DNA from: an uncultured Bacteroidales bacterium
Lineage (GTDB): Bacteria; Bacteroidota; Bacteroidia; Bacteroidales; Bacteroidaceae
Length of the DNA stretch: 64,000 bases
Assembly: GCA_902801475.1 (NCBI GenBank)
Contig: CADCIO010000012.1
Coordinates: 1-64,000, forward strand
Direction of reading: 5' to 3'
The notes beneath the pieces are model-generated. The model had not been told where the DNA came from, did no database searches, and worked only from the letters and a program-made list of their open reading frames with translations. The translations under genes and the position numbers were made by a program. Shown piece by piece: positions 16,171 to 25,825 of this stretch. Position 1 is the first letter of the stretch, and each line of letters begins with the position of its first letter.

Positions 16171-19100
16171 TTACTGAATGAATACTTTCTTAGTAGTACC
16201 GTCAGCGTACTTCACGATGTTGATACCCTGCTGAGGAGCATCGAACTTCACACCGTTCACGCTGTAGTATTCAACAGCACCTTCAGCTGCTTCAGCAACC
16301 TCGTCGATAGCTGTTGGAGCCTCTTTACCGAGGTAGAAGAGCTGCCAGTCATCCATGATCACCCAGTCACCACCAATAGTAGCAAGCTTGCGGATACCAA
16401 CCTCAACATTGCCTTCCTCAGAGAGGTAGAATGTCAGAGAGTTAGCGTAAGCATTAGCGTCCTTCTTGCAAGCAGCGTAGAAGCCCTGCATAGAAGCTGG
16501 ATAGTAGTAAACAAGCTCCTCAAGCTCTTCCTCGTCAATCTCGCCAGTAGCAATTCTTGAGTCGAGTGGGTAAGAACCTTCGTCGTGACCGCTGTAAGTA
16601 ACACCTTCCTTCTGTTCAGACTCATCAATCGTACCATTCATGTAGTGGATAGCAGTTACGTACTTTGAGCCATCAAGTTCATCAGTCTCCCATGCAGTAC
16701 CACACTGAGTGAATGAGTTTTCTGTAGCGTAGAGTGAGTAGATAGACTTCACAGTGCTTCTCCATTCGTTGTCGCCGCTCTTAGCGAAGAGGACAGCATT
16801 AGCGTCTGGATACTGTTCCTTGTCTTCAGCATCCTCATACTTCTTGCGACCATCGTTGCTTACACCACCACCGTTGCGATAGAGAGCGCGAACACGGAGT
16901 TCGTAAGTACCTGCTGGCAGACCATTCACTGTCTGAGAGAAAGTGAAGTTCTCTCTATTCCAGAGTTCTGCATTGGTCTTGTAACCTTTCTCATCATAAG
17001 CGTATTCGTTGTCGGTAGCAGCACCTGTGCCAGTAGTTGTCCAGCCCTTAGAAGTACCTTCTGAGAATGATGGGTTGATCAACAGGAATGTAGCCTCAAC
17101 AGGGTTGGTGAGTGTAGCCTTATCGATACCCTCAGCAGCAAACTTAGCCTTGTTATAAGGAACACCAAGAGCGAGCTTGAACTCATCGAGCTTCTCTGGA
17201 GTAGCAAATGTAGCTGTCAGATAAGCATTCTGCTCTTCAATTACTGGAGCAACCAAAGCATCCTTGATGTAGTCACCCAGAGACTCACGGTAATCCAGAT
17301 AAGAAACGTATGCCTTGTACTGATTGTCGTTAGCAATAGCGTCAGTGTAAACACTGTTCTCTTCTTCACCCACATTCAGGGTTTCCATGAGAGCTGTGTT
17401 GATGAATGAATTTTCTGCACTTGACTCTTCATACTTAGAAACCAGAGTTGAGAAGTTATCAATACCCTTCCAATTGCCAACAGCAGTCTTTGCAGTATTA
17501 ATGTATGCGTTAGCCTCATTGACAATAGCCTGAGACTCAAGATATGTTTCCTTGTCAGTGATTGTTGCAGGAACCTTAGCCAACATCTCATTAACAATCT
17601 TCTGGTCACCAGCCCACAAAGAGTTCACATCCGTCTTAGCCTGATCAAGTGCTGGCTTCAGCAAAGCATCGAAGTCAGGAGTCTCACCATAGTAGAAGAG
17701 ACGGAAACCTGTCCAAGCAATGAAACCATTATCGTGACCTGCAACAATCAACTCATTGTTTGTAACCTCAACGAAGTCAGTTTCCAATTCTTTCCACTGG
17801 TTGATGTCCTTACCCCACCAGCCACCAAGCTCGAGGTATGGAGACTCAGAAATCATGTCACCAGACTGAAGATAAATGCGGCACTTACAAAGTTTCTCAC
17901 CCTGATCCCAATCGTTTGTCCAAGTCTGACCCAAAGCCTTCAGCTTGTAGAAACCGTTAGGAATACCAGTGACTTTCTGAGCCACTTCGCGTACGCCATC
18001 GTCTGTGTGAGGAGTATCCCACTTCTTTACACATGTAAGATTGTCATTCCAATAAACAACAAGACCGTTGTTTACTTGATACCACTGACCAGGAGTTTCC
18101 TTATCACCAGAAATCTTCACCATGTCAGCAATAGGAGTTGCTGCAGATTGTTTTACAGTCTCACCATCATCATTGTACACAACATCCTTGCCCTTGCCTG
18201 TTCCGTCAACATCGTCCCAGTCTCTCCAACCTGCATCAAGAGCAGCCTGATTGGCCTTCCAGAAACCAGTCTCTTCATCCCATGTTGGCTCGAATTCAGG
18301 ATTACAGAACCAAGGGAAGTTGATGAAGGCTGTGAAGTTCCAAGAACCATCTTCACCCTTTGGAGAAGCTATCAGATAGTCAAGGCGTGCCTTATACAAG
18401 TTTTCAGCCAAAACCTGATAGGTGTTCCATTCTTCTGTTCCCTCATAAACATAATCTTCAGCAATACTTGCCTCAGCAGCCTCAAGCGCAGCAGTAAGAA
18501 CTTCCTTGCCTGCATAATCAGTGCTTGCTGCCAATGCTTCAATAGCAGAAATGGCTGTCTTCATCGTTGCAACATCACTCTGAGCCTGCTGAGCATTTCC
18601 CAACATAGTTGCTAATACTTCCTTAGCTTCAGTGGCAGTCTCTTTGTCCATTGAAGAAGAAGAACCATATGCCCAAGTATACTGCAAGTATTCATCCTCC
18701 AGCTTTCCCTTCAACAAACCATTACTATTATCTATGAGTGCCTCAATTTTAGCGCAGTAGTCATCCACATCTTCCTGTAAAGCCATCAGTTCAGCAGCTT
18801 CACCAGCCTGACCTGCATAATAGAGCTTAAAGTTGGTTACCATGAAAGAGTCAGCGTTTCTTGCAGCTGCTTTTGTAACACCAATTTTCACATAACCGTC
18901 TTCTGTCAAGAAGAAAGTAACGGTATTGTACTTCACACCATCCTCATCGTATGGCTGATACTTGCCAGCAGCAAACCACTTGAGAGAACCTGGAACAGAA
19001 GTTGGACCCCAACCTTTCTCACCATAATCACCATCGGTCATGTCCCAACTGCTTTCATCACCAGCCTCATTCATATCATAAATCTTAGTGGCCTGATAAT

Positions 19101-19533
19101 CGAAAAGACGTGGCATCAAAGGAGTCTTGAAAGTACGAGCGCCTGTGAATTGCTTGCTGTCAACGTTGTATTTACCATTTTGTACATACAACGAAGCTTC
19201 ATCCACCCAGTCATCTGTGCCATAAGTGTTGGGGTCAACATCCCATGACTGACCGATACGGTAGTAACCTTGGCACTCCAACTTGTACATACCAGCTGGA
19301 AGCTCAATGAACTGATAGAGATCAGCATCACTACCATTATACAACTCACACAAACCACCTGTTTCAGTGGTGTTACCTCCAGAATGAGCAAAAGTCCAAG
19401 GAGCTATGGACGCATCAGTAAATGATGGATTACCGATCTTACCTGTAATCTCATCGCCTACCGCCCAATCTTGAGCAAAGGTTGCAACAACACCCATTAT
19501 GAGCATCGATGCAGTAAGTAAAAATTTCTTCAT
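16171..19533 (-). CDS. Large secreted multi-module protein with C-terminal sorting-like domain
   Basis: 1120 aa with signal peptide KKFLLTASMLIMGVVATFA. Three related beta-sandwich modules can be read, each with a 'P-A/N-G-x-Y-x-L' strand and closing on an aromatic strand. The landmarks are PAGMYKLECQGYYR to FKLYYAG (about 75-245), PNGFYKLKALGQ to FRLFYYGE (about 535-640) and PAGTYELRVRALYR to WQLFYLGK (about 885-1075). Ala/Glu-rich helical linkers join them. The C-terminus (VEYYSVNGVKFDAPQQGINI, then KYADGTTKKVFIQ) resembles type IX sorting/Por domains of Prevotella surface proteins. No catalytic domain is recognised; a carbohydrate-binding or adhesive role is an inference from the modules and the glycosidase neighbours. 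Confidence 0.75.
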   Translation of the reverse strand: MKKFLLTASMLIMGVVATFAQDWAVGDEITGKIGNPSFTDASIAPWTFAHSGGNTTETGGLCELYNGSDADLYQFIELPAGMYKLECQGYYRIGQSWDVDPNTYGTDDWVDEASLYVQNGKYNVDSKQFTGARTFKTPLMPRLFDYQATKIYDMNEAGDESSWDMTDGDYGEKGWGPTSVPGSLKWFAAGKYQPYDEDGVKYNTVTFFLTEDGYVKIGVTKAAARNADSFMVTNFKLYYAGQAGEAAELMALQEDVDDYCAKIEALIDNSNGLLKGKLEDEYLQYTWAYGSSSSMDKETATEAKEVLATMLGNAQQAQSDVATMKTAISAIEALAASTDYAGKEVLTAALEAAEASIAEDYVYEGTEEWNTYQVLAENLYKARLDYLIASPKGEDGSWNFTAFINFPWFCNPEFEPTWDEETGFWKANQAALDAGWRDWDDVDGTGKGKDVVYNDDGETVKQSAATPIADMVKISGDKETPGQWYQVNNGLVVYWNDNLTCVKKWDTPHTDDGVREVAQKVTGIPNGFYKLKALGQTWTNDWDQGEKLCKCRIYLQSGDMISESPYLELGGWWGKDINQWKELETDFVEVTNNELIVAGHDNGFIAWTGFRLFYYGETPDFDALLKPALDQAKTDVNSLWAGDQKIVNEMLAKVPATITDKETYLESQAIVNEANAYINTAKTAVGNWKGIDNFSTLVSKYEESSAENSFINTALMETLNVGEEENSVYTDAIANDNQYKAYVSYLDYRESLGDYIKDALVAPVIEEQNAYLTATFATPEKLDEFKLALGVPYNKAKFAAEGIDKATLTNPVEATFLLINPSFSEGTSKGWTTTGTGAATDNEYAYDEKGYKTNAELWNRENFTFSQTVNGLPAGTYELRVRALYRNGGGVSNDGRKKYEDAEDKEQYPDANAVLFAKSGDNEWRSTVKSIYSLYATENSFTQCGTAWETDELDGSKYVTAIHYMNGTIDESEQKEGVTYSGHDEGSYPLDSRIATGEIDEEELEELVYYYPASMQGFYAACKKDANAYANSLTFYLSEEGNVEVGIRKLATIGGDWVIMDDWQLFYLGKEAPTAIDEVAEAAEGAVEYYSVNGVKFDAPQQGINIVKYADGTTKKVFIQ

Positions 19534-19614
19534 AAATGGAAAAAATTTTGAAATTAATAAAAGATTTAGAAATTAGTTAATATAAGTGTTTGCTTTTTCT
19601 CAGAAAAGATGCCG

Positions 19615-19646
19615 CAAAAGTAGGAAGTTTTAAATTAAGATACAAT
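19615..19646 (-). promoter_or_regulatory. Promoter of the 1120-aa secreted protein gene
   Basis: On the minus strand ATTG (19646-19643), a 20-bp spacer and TACTTTTG (19622-19615). The -7 box matches; the -33 box differs from TTTG at one base. The leader would be about 75 nt. Confidence 0.6.
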
Positions 19647-19759
19647 ACCTATTATCAATCACGTAAAAACTTGTTACATTATTTATAGTAATAAAACACG
19701 CATGTTTCATATCCGAAAGAGAATGTTTCGCCATGTAACGCGAAAAAAAATGAAGGCAG

Positions 19760-19793
19760 TTTGTGCTCATGTAACAAAATTGTTGTATCTTTG
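19760..19793 (+). promoter_or_regulatory. Promoter of the hybrid two-component regulator
   Basis: TTTG (19760-19763) and TATCTTTG (19786-19793) with a 22-bp spacer, slightly longer than usual. The predicted start is about 40 nt before ATG 19839. Confidence 0.6.
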
Positions 19794-19838
19794 CCCCGAA
19801 AATAACATTTGACAACTAACTACAAAACATAAAAGGCC

Positions 19839-22800
19839 ATGAAGTATAGATTCATTGGTTTCCTGTTATTAGCCTATCTATGCGTGTCTTCACCATTAAG
19901 GCTTACTGCGCAAGTCATACGACTTTACACAACGCAACACGGACTCAAAACGAACAACTGTCACAGTGTGGATCTTGACTCACGCGGATTCGTGTGGGTG
20001 TCAGGATCGAATGCACTGGGACTTTTCGATGGTACCAAGTTCCAATACCTGCCCACCACTACTGAAGAAGGCAGGCAGCTTTTCCAGATGTCGCATGGCG
20101 TAAGCGAAGCAGGAGACAGCAAGTTCTTGGTCTATACCACGCATGGTCTTTTCTTGTTGGATGCACGTACCATGCACTTTGAGCACATCTTCCTGTCTCA
20201 GCAGGAAGACAGCATCTACGGCTTTTCCAGCAACGATGTCATCGACTACCCAAAGCCAGATTACAAACTGGTGACTACTGATGGTTTTGACTCGTATCTG
20301 CTGAATACAAAGACGATGAAGATTGATGAAGCCACATCCGACAAACTGAACAAGGCGCTTCGTGAATCGTTCATCATCGAACCCGTCATTGATAAGCAAC
20401 AACGCCTCTGGGCGATCGGGCGCAACACCAAATTGGTATGCATCGACCTCAAAACTTTCAAGTCGCACCCCATCAACTATACGCCAGAAGCAGCTGCCAT
20501 CGTGGAGAGAAGTACACTGACCCGTCTGTTGGCGACAGAGGAGGGACTCCTTATCGGTACCAATCACGGTCTACTCATCTACAACCAGAAGACAAATGTT
20601 GTACGTGAATCCAAAGCCAATACAGGTGATTTGTATGTGAGCGCCATTCTGCGCACACATGACAACCGCATTCTTGTAGGTACTGACGGACGTGGCATTT
20701 GGGAATACAAGAAAACAGGAGAGGTGTTTTCTATCGATGCCATCTATGACAGGACGACCGACTTCAATATCACGTATGGCAAGGTGATGGATCTGAAGGA
20801 GGACAAAAAAGGCAACATCATCGCTGCCTTCCTGCAAAAGGGTTTGGTGGTCATTCCTCCACAGAACGACTGCTTCCACTATCATCCCATCTCACCACTC
20901 AACAACATGAACAATGCCACCTGCATCACGTCGATGGCCATCGACAGCCAGGAGAACTACTGGGTGGGAACTGACGGATGTGGCGTATTCACCACCAATG
21001 GTATGCATCTGGCTACTGCCCGTCCCATCAACAACGGGCTGCACTCGCTTTTGGTGCAAGACGTGAAGATTGACAAGCATGGCACTGTGTGGGCTGGTAC
21101 ATACGGAGGTGGTGTACAATGGCTGGAGAACGGACAATGGACCAGCAGAGGACTGGAAGGGATTGGACAAGAGATGGTGATGACGATGTGTTACAACGCC
21201 GATGAAGACAAACTGCTGATCGGCACCAACGGACACGGCATCATCTGCATCAACGTGAAAGACAAGACGTTCAACCGACTGACCTTCCCATTTGCCTACA
21301 ACCAATGGGTCAGCAGTCTGCTGCAAGACTCGCAGGAAACCCTTTGGGTGGGTTCCAGCACAGGCGTCTTCTTCTACAATGCATCCAGTGGAAAACATGA
21401 GGAGATCACCCTCAATGGCAACCGCATCAGCAATTCAAGCGCCATCCAGCAAGACGGGGATGACATCCTTATCGCCACTGATGAAGGACTCATTATCTAT
21501 AATATAAAGAATAAGCAACAGGAGCTTATCGGAAAGGAGCAAGGTCTATCCTGCCCCACCATCAGCACCATCACGACGACTGATGCACACATCTGGTTGG
21601 CTACACGCATCAACATTGCGTCAATAGACAAGAAGACACGCGAGGTGCGCAACTACTCCTCATTCAGCGGATACGATGTAGGCGAGTTCCATCGCAATTC
21701 GTTCGTAAAACCAGGACACGGCTACATCCTCTTTGGTGGCGATAACGGTATCATCTGCTTCACCCCAAAACTCATTGCCAACCGTCCTACGAAGGTGGAA
21801 CCTGTCTATTTCACCAGCTTCTCTACCCCTATGAACACGGAGAAGATGGATGCCAGCATCTTCTATGCCAAAGACATCTGGCTGGAGCACGACAATGCCA
21901 CTTTCAACATCGAGTTCTCATCTATAGAATTGGGTGACCCTGAGCGCATCCACTACGAATATATCTTAGAGGGAATTGAGAAGCAGTGGCATACGGATGT
22001 GACGACGCCATCTGCCCGATACTCAGCCTTGCCTCCTGGCACCTACACCTTCCGTGTACGTGCTTACTTGGAGGATTTACCGTCGGAATGTAAGGAGAAC
22101 TTCATCACCATCCATGTGGCTTCCCCATGGTATGCAACCATCTGGGCATTCCTTATCTATACCCTCATTGTCCTTGCCATCGCCTACTTTATCTACCATC
22201 AGATTCGATTGCGCAAGGAGCAAAAGGAGCAACTTCGTCGTACAGCTGAGCAGAACCACATGAAGGAAGAGAAGTTGAACCTCTTCACTTCCATCACCCA
22301 TGAACTGCGTTCACCACTGACCATGATTGAGTCGCCACTAAAGCAGCTGATGACAGAGGACGACAACCCTGAGCATCAGGAGCTATATGGCGTGATGCAA
22401 CACAACTGCAATCGTCTGTTGGGCATCGTGAAACAAATCACAGACATTCGTAAGATTGACTCCGGACAGATGGTGCTGCATCCAGAGGAACACGACTATG
22501 TGCAATATGCTAACCACGTGTTTGAGCAATTCCAAGGTGTCGCCAAAGTCAAGGACATCACTTTCGAGATTGAACATGGCGAGGAAGAATTGCCAATGAT
22601 GATGGACAAGACCCACTTTGAGAAGATCATCACAAACCTGCTGAGCAACGCCTTCAAGTTCACACCTCAAGGTGGTAAGGTGATTGCCAAGAGCGGCCTG
22701 GAAGACAACAAAGTCGTGCTGCACTTCTACAACAGCGGTCCTCAGTTCTCAGAAGAGGATTTGAAGCACCTTTGGGAACGTTTCTATCAAGGCAGCGCAG

Positions 22801-23759
22801 GTGTGGATTCGAATGGTTCAGGCATAGGACTGAATCTGGTACACGAACTGGTGAAGCTCCATCATGGTAGCATCGAAGCCAGGAATGTGGAGCCCGTAGG
22901 TGTGGAATTCACCCTGTCCTTCCCTTACTTCAATGCACCACAAACCACCAATATCATCCAGACACGTGCCACCATCCTGATTGTAGATGACGACATGGAA
23001 CTCTCGAAATTCATGAGTGACCAGTTGGGTAAGGACTACAACATTATCCAAGCCTATTCTGGTAACAGCGCATGGAAGAAGGTGCTGACACATCGTCCTG
23101 ACGTGGTGATTACCGACTATAATATGCCTGACGGAAACGGTATGGAACTCTGTCAACAGATCAAGTCCAATCCTGAAACCAACAACATACCAGTCATCCT
23201 GCTGACAGGTGAGGGCGATGAGGTATTGCGACTCCAAAGCCTCAACATGCAGGTGGATCACTATCTGGAAAAGCCCGTCAACATCGTCGTGCTGCGTTCT
23301 GCCATCAGTCAGGTGCTGCGTGTGCGTGAAACGCTGCTCAACAAGATGAACCGTACAGAGACCGTGAACGAAATGCCGAGACCTATCTTAGAGAACGCAC
23401 AAGAGAAGTTCTTCGAGCGCGTCAATGAGATCATCAAGAAACATTTGGATGAATCAGACTTCTCCGTACAGCAACTCAGCGAAGAGGTGGGTATCAGCCG
23501 CGTCCATCTGAACCGCAAGATGAAGAACCGTTTTGGTGTATCGCCCAACATCTTCATCCGTTCATTCCGTCTGAAGCAGGCAGCCTATCTGCTGGCATAC
23601 AACAAGGCCAACATCAGCGAGGTAGCCTACGCAGTTGGTTTCTCCAGCCACTCCTACTTCACCACCGCCTTCCACGACTACTTCGGCATGTCGCCCAAGG
23701 AATTCGCCCTCTTCTACTCACAAGAGGAGAACAAGGAATTGCAGAAATTACTGGAATAA
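19839..23759 (+). CDS. Hybrid two-component system regulator (HTCS)
   Basis: 1306 aa. A signal peptide is followed by a periplasmic sensor of repeated Reg_prop blades (VWVSGSNALGLFDG, NYWVGTDGCGVF, TVWAGTYGGGV, TLWVGSSTGVFF), a Y_Y_Y domain (near 690-760) and one membrane helix (about 768-788). The cytoplasmic part has HisKA with ITHELRSPLTM (His821), a HATPase, a receiver with Asp1093 (VVITDYNMPDG) and a C-terminal AraC-type HTH. In Bacteroidota such proteins bind oligosaccharides and switch on polysaccharide utilisation genes. Its divergent neighbours (secreted protein, GH97, GH31) are the likely targets, although no SusC/SusD pair is present. A hairpin at 23795 ends the gene. Confidence 0.95.
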   Translation: MKYRFIGFLLLAYLCVSSPLRLTAQVIRLYTTQHGLKTNNCHSVDLDSRGFVWVSGSNALGLFDGTKFQYLPTTTEEGRQLFQMSHGVSEAGDSKFLVYTTHGLFLLDARTMHFEHIFLSQQEDSIYGFSSNDVIDYPKPDYKLVTTDGFDSYLLNTKTMKIDEATSDKLNKALRESFIIEPVIDKQQRLWAIGRNTKLVCIDLKTFKSHPINYTPEAAAIVERSTLTRLLATEEGLLIGTNHGLLIYNQKTNVVRESKANTGDLYVSAILRTHDNRILVGTDGRGIWEYKKTGEVFSIDAIYDRTTDFNITYGKVMDLKEDKKGNIIAAFLQKGLVVIPPQNDCFHYHPISPLNNMNNATCITSMAIDSQENYWVGTDGCGVFTTNGMHLATARPINNGLHSLLVQDVKIDKHGTVWAGTYGGGVQWLENGQWTSRGLEGIGQEMVMTMCYNADEDKLLIGTNGHGIICINVKDKTFNRLTFPFAYNQWVSSLLQDSQETLWVGSSTGVFFYNASSGKHEEITLNGNRISNSSAIQQDGDDILIATDEGLIIYNIKNKQQELIGKEQGLSCPTISTITTTDAHIWLATRINIASIDKKTREVRNYSSFSGYDVGEFHRNSFVKPGHGYILFGGDNGIICFTPKLIANRPTKVEPVYFTSFSTPMNTEKMDASIFYAKDIWLEHDNATFNIEFSSIELGDPERIHYEYILEGIEKQWHTDVTTPSARYSALPPGTYTFRVRAYLEDLPSECKENFITIHVASPWYATIWAFLIYTLIVLAIAYFIYHQIRLRKEQKEQLRRTAEQNHMKEEKLNLFTSITHELRSPLTMIESPLKQLMTEDDNPEHQELYGVMQHNCNRLLGIVKQITDIRKIDSGQMVLHPEEHDYVQYANHVFEQFQGVAKVKDITFEIEHGEEELPMMMDKTHFEKIITNLLSNAFKFTPQGGKVIAKSGLEDNKVVLHFYNSGPQFSEEDLKHLWERFYQGSAGVDSNGSGIGLNLVHELVKLHHGSIEARNVEPVGVEFTLSFPYFNAPQTTNIIQTRATILIVDDDMELSKFMSDQLGKDYNIIQAYSGNSAWKKVLTHRPDVVITDYNMPDGNGMELCQQIKSNPETNNIPVILLTGEGDEVLRLQSLNMQVDHYLEKPVNIVVLRSAISQVLRVRETLLNKMNRTETVNEMPRPILENAQEKFFERVNEIIKKHLDESDFSVQQLSEEVGISRVHLNRKMKNRFGVSPNIFIRSFRLKQAAYLLAYNKANISEVAYAVGFSSHSYFTTAFHDYFGMSPKEFALFYSQEENKELQKLLE

Positions 23760-23794
23760 ATCAGGGCAACGTCTCTTTCATTGACAACTTCATT

Positions 23795-23835
23795 TGGCTA
23801 AAGGCAAAAGGTCATGCGCCTTTAGCCATTTAATC
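23795..23835 (+). terminator. Terminator-like hairpin after the HTCS gene
   Basis: TGGCTAAAGGC (23795-23805) pairs perfectly with GCCTTTAGCCA (23818-23828). The T-run is weak (TTTAATC). Two more GCCTTTAGGC/GCCTATAGC-like half-sites follow up to 23872, so the region may be a small repeat family instead of a simple terminator. Confidence 0.55.
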
Positions 23836-24163
23836 GTGTGCCTTTAGGCAAATGATGGTGTGCCTATAGCTGGTGTCCGTATTAAATGACTTTTCCTGAT
23901 TTCACTAGACACTTTTTCTCTTCATTAACTGAATCAGTAGACACATTCCTTGATGTCGTACTGAATTGATAGACACAAGCGAAAAAGCCGTGCTGATTTA
24001 CTTGACGCTTTCCTTCAGAGAGACTGGACTTGCAGATCCCAGGCTTGCTTGTTCGGTAAGCCTGATTACCCCTCGATGGGCATTCAGGTTTAAGTAACAG
24101 TCGGGGTTGCTGGCATTCGCTTTCACCCGGACTTGTCGTTCGGCTCGACAAAGATACGACTTC

Positions 24164-24965
24164 TTATCCATTTGTGGCACTTTTTGGCGGATAATTTTTA
24201 TTCTTCCACATCTTTTTCTGCTCTCCCTGCTCCATGTGTACGAGTGCAGGCGGTTTGTTGCCGACACTCATGTGAGGCCGATGATAGTTGTAGAAGTGGA
24301 TGTATCTGCCGATGACATTCCTTGCATGCTCGATGCTGTTGAAACGCCTTCTGGGATAGACTGCCTTACCTTGATTATCCCGTTAACACGCTCTGCAATA
24401 GCATTGTCCGTTGGTTTGTTATCCTCCGTTCATAGAGATGGTGATGTCGTGCGCCCTGAGCATGGCAACATACTCGTCGCAAAATACTATACACCACGGT
24501 CAGAGTGATGGATCAGACCTGTAAGCACGCCTACACAGTCGAGCGCTATATAAGTAATATCTGTCACCCACAGCTGGTTCGCCGCCGTGGGAATGAAGTC
24601 CCTGATAAGGTTCTTCCACTTGTGGTAGCGGTGATTTGAATTCGTTGTGTGACGAGGCTTCGGAGGCGGAAGCATCAGACCGTGGCGGCGCTGGATGACG
24701 AAGAAACGGTCACGTCCTGGCATATAGTCACGTCCGAAAAGGTCTATCAGCATAATCCACAGTTTATAGCAGCCTATGCGTGGATCCTCTTCACGGTTCG
24801 CCCTGACATTCCTCACTATCTCCCGTTCACGGGCTGCCTCTGCCTCAATGTCGCCCTTCGACTGGCAGAAGGACTGACGACAATGGCCAAACAGCCTGCA
24901 TACGAGTGCCACTTTCAGGCAGCACTCGAAGACCAGCTCCGTTGCTACTTGGCTCCAGATTTTTT
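24164..24965 (-). pseudogene. IS3-family transposase OrfB, decayed
   Basis: Pieces of one IS3-type OrfB can be followed on the minus strand: CRLFGHCRQSFCQSKGD, REDP-like REEDPRIGCYKLW, PGRDRFF, HHRYHKW-like NHRYHKWKN and ANQLWVTDITYIALDC with the first catalytic Asp. The frame then jumps to LTGLIHHSDRGV. Roughly 60 residues that normally hold the second Asp are missing. After a stop at 24487 the similarity continues in other frames (NKPTDNAIAERVNGIIK, then NSIEHARNVIGRYIHFYNYH and VHMEQGEQKKMW) to TAA 24166-24164. The deletion, stops and several frameshifts make it inactive. Confidence 0.85.
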
Positions 24966-25584
24966 TCGGATCTGGATGTCAAAATACGCCTCGGCCTTGT
25001 CAATCATCATGTCGCGGGCCAACGTCTCCAGACGGGAGAATTCCAATGCCTTAAAGAAATAATTGTATCTTTGCCCACGATTCGGAACGAGAAGGACGTA
25101 ACCAGGTCAGTGATACTGGCACGAAAGAGTTAACCCATTCAGTTGTAAGAGCAATATGCTGACAACCGATTCAGTCAAACTGACAACTAATATCGTTATA
25201 AGAATCAGAATAGGTAAACGCTTTTAGTGAGATTGTAATTATAGTAATAACCAGTTAAGTTTAACTCTTCTAAAAGTGACAACCTTTTTCAGTTAAGGTC
25301 ACTTCTCCAGTTCACGGATGCGCTTCTTTAGCTGCGCATTCTCGTCCTTGAAACTGTCCTTGCTTCGGTTTGCCATATCCGTTTCTTCGGTTTCTGGCTG
25401 CAAAGGTAACAAATCTTTTTCAGATTTGTACTTCTTTTCCCAATATCTTAGGATTTGAAGTACTCTTGATGCCATGAAGCTTACAAAAAGAATGCTTACC
25501 CATACCTGACATCTTAAACTCACGCAACAGAGACAGACGATCTTCTTCGCTGTAAACCCCGTACTTTCCTTGACTTTTACCCAT
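24945..25584 (-). pseudogene. IS3-family transposase OrfA, frameshifted and interrupted
   Basis: From ATG 25584 the frame reads MGKSQGKYGVYSEEDRLSLL and GKHSFCKLHGIKS. It then shifts frame near 25460 to ILRYWEKKYKSEKDL and ENAQLKKRIRELEK, with a stop at 25299. The missing end of OrfA resumes about 240 bp further on as KALEFSRLETLARDMMIDKA and IQIRKKSGAK, ending at 24945. The gene thus carries a frameshift and an insertion at 25059-25298. It is the N-terminal HTH and leucine-zipper part of an IS3-type transposase. Confidence 0.8.
25059..25298. other. AT-rich insertion inside the decayed OrfA
   Basis: About 240 bp interrupts OrfA between the segments ending RELEK and beginning KALEF. It has no coding frame of note. 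It includes TATCTTTG (25066-25073), a promoter-like -7 box, and two copies of CTGACAAC 22 bp apart near 25159-25188. I could not define terminal repeats or a target duplication, so its origin (MITE, promoter fragment or rearrangement) is open. Confidence 0.5.
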
Positions 25585-25766
25585 AATTACACATTTTATT
25601 GTTCATAAATGCGTCTACCTATATCAGTATAAGTCAAAATCCTCCGTTTTCAATTAGTTTAAATTCCCATTCCATCGGGCTGACTGTCCTTTTTGAGTCG
25701 GGAACATTCTTTTGTCAGTCAAAGATGTGAAGTCAAACAAAGATCAGGGAACCATAAGTAAATGAG

Positions 25767-25804
25767 AGAGGGCTGACGGACGAGATGTCTGCCAGCCCTC
25801 TTGT
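25767..25804. terminator. Terminator downstream of the DUF4419 gene
   Basis: AGAGGGCTG (25767-25775) pairs with CAGCCCTCT (25793-25801), with a partly paired inner stem. A T-rich tract lies on the plus side. It stands 25 nt after the stop of the minus-strand gene and also faces the IS remnant. Confidence 0.65.
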
Positions 25805-25825
25805 TTTGTGCTGTCACATCCTTGA

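Larger units (their letters stand above)
19534..19838. other. Divergent intergenic region between the secreted protein and the hybrid regulator
   Basis: 305 bp, AT-rich, with one promoter facing each way (19646-19615 on minus, 19760-19793 on plus). Between the promoters I see no open frame of note and no strong dyad. Any site bound by the adjacent hybrid regulator would be expected here, but none can be named. Confidence 0.6.

Noticed and set aside
23937-25622. GTAGAC-CATT terminal inverted repeats of the IS3 element (near 23937 and 25622)
   Set aside because: About ten bases match in the right orientation, but there is no target duplication and the ends do not start with TG, so they may be chance.
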